Origin: Anaspis maculata
Lineage: Eukaryota; Arthropoda; Insecta; Coleoptera; Scraptiidae
NCBI GenBank assembly: GCA_949128115.1
Contig: OX421961.1
Span: 88,891,277-88,955,276 of the forward strand
Reading direction: 5' to 3'
Length of the DNA: 64,000 bases
Positions within the stretch are counted from its first letter, which is position 1. Every line of letters begins with the position of its first letter. Position numbers and translations under genes: made by a program. The notes under the pieces were generated by a model. It saw nothing but the letters and a program-made list of their open reading frames with translations, was not told where the DNA came from and searched no databases. Below, piece after piece: positions 53,101-63,000 of the stretch.

Positions 53101-56100
53101 TACAGACCTCCTTGCCTTTCATGTCGATATCTGTTGCAAGAAAAGTAGCCATCAAGTCCGAAATTTAAATAAACCTCCACACCACCGATCTCGAAAACAG
53201 CTTTCTTCCTCTTATACTTATCAACATCGAGTGCAAAAAAAAAGGTAAAAGCAAGAACAACACCCCTCCCCCGCCCCATTGGTAAAAATGGAAAAATGGT
53301 CCGCCCCTGAAAAATTTCATTTTTGACCATGTTGAAAAAAAATTGCCTTTAGCACGAAATGCATGATCCATCTACTAATCCACCGGACCAACATAAATAC
53401 TAAATAGATGACTTCCAACACTGCCTTGCGGCTTGTTGTCGTATCTACTTGTTGTATAACGTTTGTTGTTGACTTGGACTTCCCATGAATGTAATGTAAG
53501 TTTTACAATTCCCAAAATGCTGTGTGTTCCATTTCCGCCATAGAGAATTTTACGTCGCGGGTCGAGGCGTTTGGTGTGGTTTGTTGAGACTGCAATGGCC
53601 AAGGACGTTTATTAAGCGAATTTTTCCAGACAATTCCTGGTGGCCGGTGGTTCCTCTGTTTTGGCGGGACACAAGTAGTAATGTTTACCTTTTTCGCTCG
53701 GTCCACATCAAAACACAGCTGACTGAGTGTTTTGAGCGAGGGCATAGTAGGACTGGTGCAATTGGGGGCTGTTTTAAAGTTCAAGGTCACACAGCCCCCG
53801 CAAAATCGATGATACTGTCGGCCAGGGAGAAGGGGACCAGCGGCGGAGAAGTTTTGTTTGATTCAGATCAGGATTAATCTCGTGAATCAGCTGATCTCAG
53901 AGTTTTCTGATGCCTTCCAGTCGAAGTCTCCTCCCTAGCACACCCCGAATGTTCAGCTGAACAAGAAAAATGGAATTCAATTAAATGACAAGATTCGGTT
54001 ACAAGTGAGATTTGGAAGTTCGGTGATGCGTTACCAAAGATGAAATAATGAAGTGATATAAACGTGAAAGTTCAATTAAGAGAGGGTTTGTAAAACGAGG
54101 CGAATTTGAGATTACTTTTGAATTGGGTTGATTCGAGAGCTTATCCCTCCGGCAAAAGCATAAACTCATTTTTGTTCCCCTTCTTGTACTCAACTAAATT
54201 TGTACCAACTTGTGATTTTGTTCGAGGTTTCATTATGAGAACATCGAGTGATGGCTGATGACCTGACCCGGCAACTTCAAACAATAAATAAATCCTATCT
54301 TATCTTGTTACCTAACTAACTGTTCATAACTTATTAAGTAATGAAATTTTTTTTTTTCGTATGAAACAAAATAATCCTCACAAATATTCTAACGATGAAA
54401 ATATTGTTCTACTATACGGTTCATAAAACGTATAAATACTCGTAACAAAAATTACATGTTACTTCCTGAAAATATTGTTTGATTTTCAGGTAAGATGATG
54501 TTTCTGTTCGGTGGATGAAGTATAGTTTCATTTAGTTACATGTACAACAACTAGTATTATACCTTTAAAAGGCAATATAGTGGACTCCGCAAATATGTTT
54601 GCGTTACGCGTTTGGCAAACAGTGGAAAAATGTCTCCTTCGATGTTGTTCCCTCCATCTTGCAAATAAATCATTGTTGTTAAAATTGCACTCAAAGTCGC
54701 TTCTCTGTTCACAAAATTTATTCTGCAGCGCTTATTAGGAGACCACAACAATGCACAGTTTCTATACACAGTTTTCCAGCCGAGCCTTGCATTTACAATT
54801 TGTAGTCGAGTTGCAAAAATGTAGGAATTCTGTATCAGGTTTTAATTTCCGATAATTCAACGTATAAAATCGCACACTATACGTGCATACAATGAATCGT
54901 CATTTGTACATTTTTGGTGACTAGGCGGGAAAAATTGGTCGTCGTATACCTTAATTAAGTCATCGACCACTTATCTTGGATAATTCAGTCAAGGTCGGGA
55001 ACAAGCATACACCCAGCGATCATCAACGTGAAAGATGCAATGCGTGCTTGTGATTATCACGTTTCACGAATTTTCTTGTTATCTGTGTGAAAGTTATAAT
55101 GCGTAAATCATTCTATGGTAACAATAATGCTTCAGCTATAAGAGCACACGTTATGAGCACGTGACGCAGAAGCGAAATAGCGACAATATTTCGGTTGTCA
55201 GGAGATCAAAAAATGCAAAAGTTCTCGACCAACTCGATGATTAACTTGCAGACAGACGATTTTTTTTTATCTGCCAATTGAGATTGATTTGTACCTTAGC
55301 AGTCAATGGTCGCGCACTTCTCAAGGGAAATTTCCGCACCTGATCCTCGAATTGCACTTGAAATGTCGTCGCGTGAATTCAGATTTATGCTAAACAAATA
55401 GCGACTAACTTTTCGGTAATCCCTGTATGTATATTCTAGACTATTTTTACTGATAATTCAAGCTGTTCATAACCGAATCCTATAATTTTGTATGATAGGT
55501 GCCACCGTTCACGAGATAAACCTACGAAACTGTTTCTCAAGTTCTTTCTAAGGCCACAACGACGGAAGCACACAACGTATCCTTGAGGACTTTTACTAAA
55601 TATATTAAACTAAGTAAATGCTCTACAGAGCGCAAAAATTCGTCTCTGTTTCATCTTTGCCCGTTATTTTTGCTACACATAATTCCTGGACTATAATTGT
55701 TCTACAATAATCGCCGTCGTTCTTTTTCGCTAATCTTTTGTATGCATTTATCGCCAGCAGAACTTGAACTGTAATTGACTTAGTCGCGTCGCTTCCGTCT
55801 ACGTCTCTTATTTGGGACCTTTCTCTTCTGGAGACTTCGACGATACATCCGGAACGATCCTCGCGACGCACCTCCGCCATTCTCGATTATTTTAGAACCA
55901 TCCCTGACAGTAACAGTAAAACTGACAGTAACAGTATATGCTTCCAAGTTTCTCCGTTGTTCTTGAACGTACTGCGTACTGGACTCGTTCGATGCGTGTT
56001 ATACCTAGGCCCTACTTTATGCTTTCAGCATTGTTCGTTCCATCATCGACTTGCATATTGATATGTAATATACGAGCTACACTTTGATGTATTGATGGCA

Positions 56101-59100
56101 TTGACATTGACAAATCCCCTAATGGTGGTTCACAAGCTCGCAGATATGTGTTCCGTAAGATTACCTCCCCTAATGGTGGTTCACAAGCTCGCAGATATGT
56201 GTTCCGTAAGATTACCGCGTGACATAGGAGGACATAGGTACTCTGAAAGATGAGAATAGCCAAAAATCATTTTCGTAGGGTTTTCTAACATGTTCAAATG
56301 ATCAAAGGGCTTCAAAAAGATCGACGACCAGATATACCTAGATAGATCCGATGACTTTCCACTGCTTCAATGAAACTTGAGATATACCACCTGAATTGTT
56401 CAGATTCTTTGGACAACAATTTTTCGGCCAGTGCATGTCATACCTATAATACCACATAAAGAGATTGTGGCGTGGAAGAAAGAAGACAAGTATTTTTTTT
56501 AGTCATTTGTGATCGTGTCAGCTTTATTGTTACTGGTAAAACCGATTTTTGAATCACACAGATTGCTTCTGGAAATCATACGAACATTTTCTTATCTTTG
56601 AGGAACAGGTATAGTGACCGCTGGTATTTGACAAATTGATTCCAAAACGAAGCATGCACAACGACTGTGGAGGATATTAAGCATCTAATAAAACCTTTTT
56701 TTAATCATGTTGGATAATCTGTAAAAATGAGTTTTGGACATTTTCACCTTTGAAAGTATTTCGCCCTGTAATCTTACGGAATACATCTCTGCAAATTGTG
56801 AACCTTTGGAAGATTCTTCACCTTGCTTCGTGAGAAATTTCGAGAAAACTGGTCGAAGGGTTCGTCATTGCCAGTACCTGCTTTGAAAAGTGTAACGCTA
56901 ATTTTGCCCGGCGGTATTCTGTTCAAATTCAATACCATAGTGTTTAATTCTTGTAGAGACATCACAATTTGTATACATATATAGCACGGGATTATTTGAC
57001 CTTTTTTAAGTTTTGTTCACGTTGGATTAAAAACAAATGAATTGAAGAAAAATGTTTGTTTCCTTGATTTTGTAATCGTAAATAATCCGCGGGTGGTTAT
57101 TGTTCGCAAATACGAGTATAGCTTCAATTTACCAATTTCTAGCAAAAAAGTTCACTTTGTTGAATCGGAACTCATTCAAGGTGTTCAGAATTTCAAATAT
57201 TGTCACTATGTATGATGTGAAACTGTGAAAATATACATTTGATTGAATTAGGATGTACCATACTTGAAAATCCGAATGAGTATATACATAAAGTATACCT
57301 GCGTGTTTATTTTTAGCAGAGTAACTTATTACGGTACGTACAGCAAGTGATGAAATTAGTGACTTGCAAACTATTATGATATTCAACCAGCCAAATTGAA
57401 TACCGCGTCCCACATTAATCATTCTAATAATATCCGCAAAGTTCTGAAAAATTTTATGCCTCTGCTCTGAAACTTTAACAGGTTGGGACCTTCTATATAA
57501 ATATATTGCCGCAAACTGTTTTCCTCATCATCCCTAATTGAGACGTTATGGGTCATCTCCTAGAGTAGGTATAACTATTGTGACTGTGATATTCACATTT
57601 TCATATATTTATTATATTACAGTAAATAATGCATTATAATCTAAGCTCTTTTTCCGCGATCACAATAGTGATAAATTAAGTAACGTGCTTCTCGTTATTA
57701 TCATTCTTATGTGAAGTTCAAGTTCATATATTAAATTTGGTTAAAAAGGGTTCCATATACTTACGCTCAGTTCATACCCCAAGGTTAACGCGTAAGGATT
57801 AAGGATTATGAAATCAGATTTTAAAATAATTCGAGTGTCGTTCACACACCAAGATAAGAATAAAACAAATAAGAGTAAAGAACTGATCTGCCGTTTGAAG
57901 AATAACCAGGTGAACCCGCATGGCCGACGCTTAAAACAAGTGATTTGGAGATTCGATCCTCGATCCGATCAATGTGTATACAGGGTGTTTGCAATCTTGG
58001 GGTAGAAAATTGAACCGCAGCTACAAAAATGCTTCAAAAGTATCAGAAGATGTTGAAAAAATTTAGGCTTTTTATTTTTGAAAATATGGAGGGTCAAAAG
58101 GTGGTCCCTCGACCCCCTCTGTTTTCGTTATTTTGAAAGATTACAGTAAACTGTTTTCAACAGACCAAAAAGCCATGTTTTTCAACATTTGAATGTGTTT
58201 AGTAATTTTATTTACTATGCAGGGTGAGTCGTAAATCCTGAAAATCCAGTTTACTTCAAAAATGCATGCAGAAAATTTCAGATGAGAACTGTTTGTGTTA
58301 TTTATCACTCTACATCAGTTTTATAACCTCTAGAACTTTTCACGGACATTTTCGACGAAAAATAGATTTTCACGATTCATGACTCACCCTGTACACTAAA
58401 TAAAATTACAAAACACATTCAAAGGTTGAACAAATTTGCCTTTTGGTCTGATAGAAAAAGTTTCCTAAAATCTTTCAAAATAACGAAAATAGAAGGGGCC
58501 GAAGGACTTCCTTTTAACCCTCCATGTTTCCAAATGAAAATCATAAATTTTTTTCGACTTTTTTCTGGCACTTAAAGTTCCTGGGCGATGCGGCGACAAT
58601 GAAAAATTGACTGGTGAATTTGGCGTTGGCAATTTTACATCTTTAAAAATTTTCTACGAGTACCTACGATACGACGATACACTACGGGTTTTCTTGGTTT
58701 GGTTCCTAAGGTCATGAGCTAAGAATTGAAATTGTTCGCAAAAATTCTTCCGTCTAGTACTAGATGCTGTGACGGATGGACGGACGGACGGACAAAGCGA
58801 GGACATAAGCGCCTTCCCGTTTGGAGAAATGCGCTAAAAGTGGTTCTTCTTGGGTCCTTCTCCGGCACCAACTTCCCGATGTGGAGAACCTACTCAGTAT
58901 TATGATAATCAAGACCACAAAATGTACCAGATTGCAACTTTTTGACTCTCCGCGACCTTTTGCAAGGTAGAACCTTAGAAAACGGCTTTGGTCAGTTTGC
59001 ATTTTTGACAGATCAGAATGCAATTGGAACTGCAATTAATAATTACAAACAAGTGTAGTTGTAGTACAACATATGTCCTATGTGTGTGTGTAAAGGTATA

Positions 59101-59997
59101 GGCATTCTGATTTTGTTCGTGCGTAACACCTCCCAATCTCGATCCGGCTATTTTCATCTGGCAATTAATTTCCTGGATCTTGATCACTGCTTATCTGGTG
59201 TTGTTCGATTATCGACACGAGTTATACTACATTACGTAAAAGCTGCATGCATAATAAAAATTGCTCTCAGTTGAAAGTTCATTGCATTGTAAGCATCTAA
59301 TGCCGTCAGTATAGGGTCAACATTTTAATTTGAGCTTTTGGAATATTTCAAATCAAATGTTTACTCTTGGTGCCTCCGAACTGTGCACATTTTTCTCGTC
59401 AGTTATCGTCCTGCGAAATAACAAACATGGCATAAATGACATAAATCTTGCCAGTGGAAATGGCAAAGTGTGCATCTCTTAGCTCAGCGATAATTTTTGT
59501 GGGCAATAATAATTATTATTAATATGATGTTGAACCCTGATTTGTCAGAGATTATTCAATAAATGCTCGAATAGTATGTGCGATGCAATAATTTAGCATT
59601 AATTTGAATATTTAATAGGACGTTCGCCTAGACTACAAGGGGAGCGCTGGTTTTTCTTGCTATTTATCTTGCGCGGAAATTTCAGTCTCAATCTATTTTT
59701 TTTTGTCAGCATCTGGAAAAGTTGTGTTTGAAATAGCTTGGTGTGGTTTACCAAACTTTCTTGTTTAGAATTTTAACGTGTAAATAAGGTAGTCTTCTCC
59801 ACTTAGTTTAGGATTTGCAAGTGGAAAAGCCATGAAGGGCTTATTTAATTTTTTTTCTCAATAATTTGATCCATTAGAGGGTTAACTTAGTCTTTCTTCT
59901 TGAACTTGTCTTTCTTATTCAAAAAGTATCTCTACAATATGTAAATGCTTGCTCAAGTCACGACTGAGCCTCACTATATTTATGTGAAAAATCGTCG

Positions 59998-60070
<73 letters not shown>

Positions 60071-63000
60071 ATCTACATATGCTTACTTACCTGCCTACCT
60101 TCACCTGCGATGAGAGGTAAAACTGCAGTAAGTAATAGTGTATTGCATACAAAGACAAGAAATGCATCATTACTGCTGAGGGCAAAGAGAGCGAAGCAAG
60201 AATGTATTTACCGACGAGAGTGTGTAGGTATACTATTTCATTCACAACCATATAAGCTTACCAGGATTACAGGCTTTCAAAAATTTAATGAAAATAATTT
60301 TTTTTGTCATAACCCCCTTATAGGCCGAATAATTTTGCTAAAACTTGGTCCAGGTAATGAGTCACTTCCCACTATCATAGTGGTTGTGAGTAAACATTGT
60401 ATTTCGCCGTGTTTCAGCACATTACGTAGATCTCGAAAAACCTTTTTTGCGATTGCTAGGTACCTAAATATAAATGGTTACTTCGAAAGAGGTAAAACAA
60501 AAAAGCGACGTAACTATACGAATTTAAAAACCGATGAAAAGATGTATCCTTGCAATTGAAATATATATATTGGCCAAAGTGAGGTTTCCGTTGGCAACAC
60601 CTTATTTATTTAGACGAGAATTCGGATGAACCATTTGTGTTTTCACTTGAAATCATCACATCCATGTCCGAACGGTATGTGTTGGAAGTGAGGTAACCGC
60701 TCTACGTGCATTCTGAAACGTTTTAGTTAGTGTTATACGAGGAAAAACCGCGCCAGGTAGTATTGCGAAATATTGCACTAAACTCCTTAACTTTAGCGAT
60801 TCATTCATAGTTACTGAATATTTCCACTTGTTGTAACATAATATCTTTTTTGAAAAATGGCTTTCACTACTAGCTCAAGCTATTATTTGAAAAAATAGTC
60901 AGGTAGGTAGGCACTCATTGAAATTCTGCTCTCGGTTCTGCTGCTAGAACTATAGACTTGACACAGTTAACTCACAGATCAAGTTATTAACCTACAATAA
61001 TTGAATTAATATATGGCAGGCAGCTTATAAATGTGAGATGGTGTGCTGCTTCTGAATTTGTGACATTGCGACTTGATTTAAATAACTAGAGCTCTGAAAA
61101 ATTAATATAAAATTTAGTGATTGCCTTTTGATAAAAGTTGAACATATTATGATCACTTGGAATTCAGAATAGGTTTTAATCAATTCATCGTTGATTAACA
61201 ATGATCAGTCTAGTCATTTATGGTCAAATGCTCTTGATAAAGATGATACAAATTCACGGATAACTATTCATCTTTTTCAACAGCGTTTTACCGTAAACGA
61301 TTAGATTCATCATTATCAATCAACAATCAATCGGTTTAAAATTGAATCCGTGGTGAGTAGTACTAGGAACACATGATTTTCATTAAAGATCATGAATTCG
61401 TAGTCTTTTTTATGAAGGCAGATTCAGATTTTCAAAATTCAAAGGTGTTCATACCGACAAGGTGTTTTGGTGGCATTGCGGAAAACTTGAGGAGGTGATT
61501 TCATAAAAAAATCTGTAGTGGAACCTATGGAAATTTTTGTTCAAGACCTTCCCTTCGGGTGAAAAGTTGGAATTTGAGGGAAAGATTTAAACAAATTTGC
61601 AGTATCTTCATAATAATTGAATTAAAATTCGAAAAAAATTGACAGGAAAATTTAAATTTTCCAGAAAAACTTCAAAGCGTTTTTCAAATTATCTCATGGT
61701 AAAAACCGTCAATGGAGGCTTCATTTTAAACTCCATCATTTGAGCCCGGTGGCCCGGTCTCTATAAGCCGGGCCGCAGAGAAATGCTGAATATTTCTTCA
61801 CGGAAAAAGTCAGAAATTTGCGGTTTTTCTAGGGAGAGAGGGGGGGACTAGGAACATATCTTTTCCCCCTAGTCTCGCATAGAACTGGCGTTCGATAAAA
61901 AAAGAAGTGAAAAATAACAATAAAGAAAGAAGTCCATCAGCTTCTGTTTGCGTTGCAGTCACCAGCGAGCGAGCCGTATCTGGACGATTTTCTGATCTTC
62001 GTCCAGCAGTAGAACTATATTTTGGTCCATCACTAGATGAAGTAAAAACTAAAGAGCGTGATCAAAACGTTAATTTTAATGGAACGTGGTGCACCTCCGC
62101 GCAAGCACGCTTTACAAAGCCCCGCAAAGACAATTATTATGTGTATCTTAGGTGTAATATTATGGCTGATATTGCGTAATAATCTAATGCGGAATAAATA
62201 GACTAGGTTGTGCACTGTTCCCACGCTTGCTCCATCTGCTGGTGAACCAGAGTATCGTAAAGTAAATTAATTCCACAAAAAAACGCAAGTTATCCTATAG
62301 TAATGTTTGGAAAATATTGTGTGGAAAGGTCGAGTTTTGAATCGAAGTCCTGCACCATGCAAACCTAGAATTCGACAGTCGACAAATAATTATTATTATT
62401 AGTATGCCTAGGGGTAAGCTGAATTTTTCTAAAGTATCGAATGAGGGAGATGCTATTCAATATTATTGCGCATTTTTTGATCACCTCACGGGTCATTTTT
62501 TTTATAATCTGGTATTATCTGGTGATGATAGGTGATGTTGAGTCTCCCAAAAATTGTCATGGAAGTGGCCGGTGATGACTGATGGTACTCCGTTCGATCA
62601 CGTGCATAGTTCCATGCGGCAGTGTGCCGCATCACGTGAGTCCTACCATGTAGCAGCGACTCTCAATGATTCCACCGACGATGGTGATCATGATCCTTCC
62701 TACACGCACACACTCATTGACAGTTTCAAAACCCATCCATGGGGGATTATATTCTCAATATAGTTGTTGGCCCGGGTTCTGGTGGGGATCGATCCATGCG
62801 ACTTCATCAGCGATCCCAGCCATCAAAAGCCGCCAGTTCGAACAGGCCTCCAAGTAGATTGAGGAGTTGTGTATAAAGATAAGACGCGGTATCACGCGAG
62901 TGATAAATAAGTGCGTTCATATAATCGTCAAACCTAAGTAGGTTCTGTCCCAGTAGTAGTCCAGTCAGTCCGATCGCGCAAAACTCGCCGCTACTAGGTT

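Noticed and set aside
53503..53877. Gene on either strand in a GC-richer patch
   Set aside because: Overlapping frames on both strands without domain, splice sites or repeats supporting either.
59945..60559. 204-codon gene
   Set aside because: The frame starts just before and runs through a (TC)n(TA)n(TG)n microsatellite, and the remainder has no domain or splice support.
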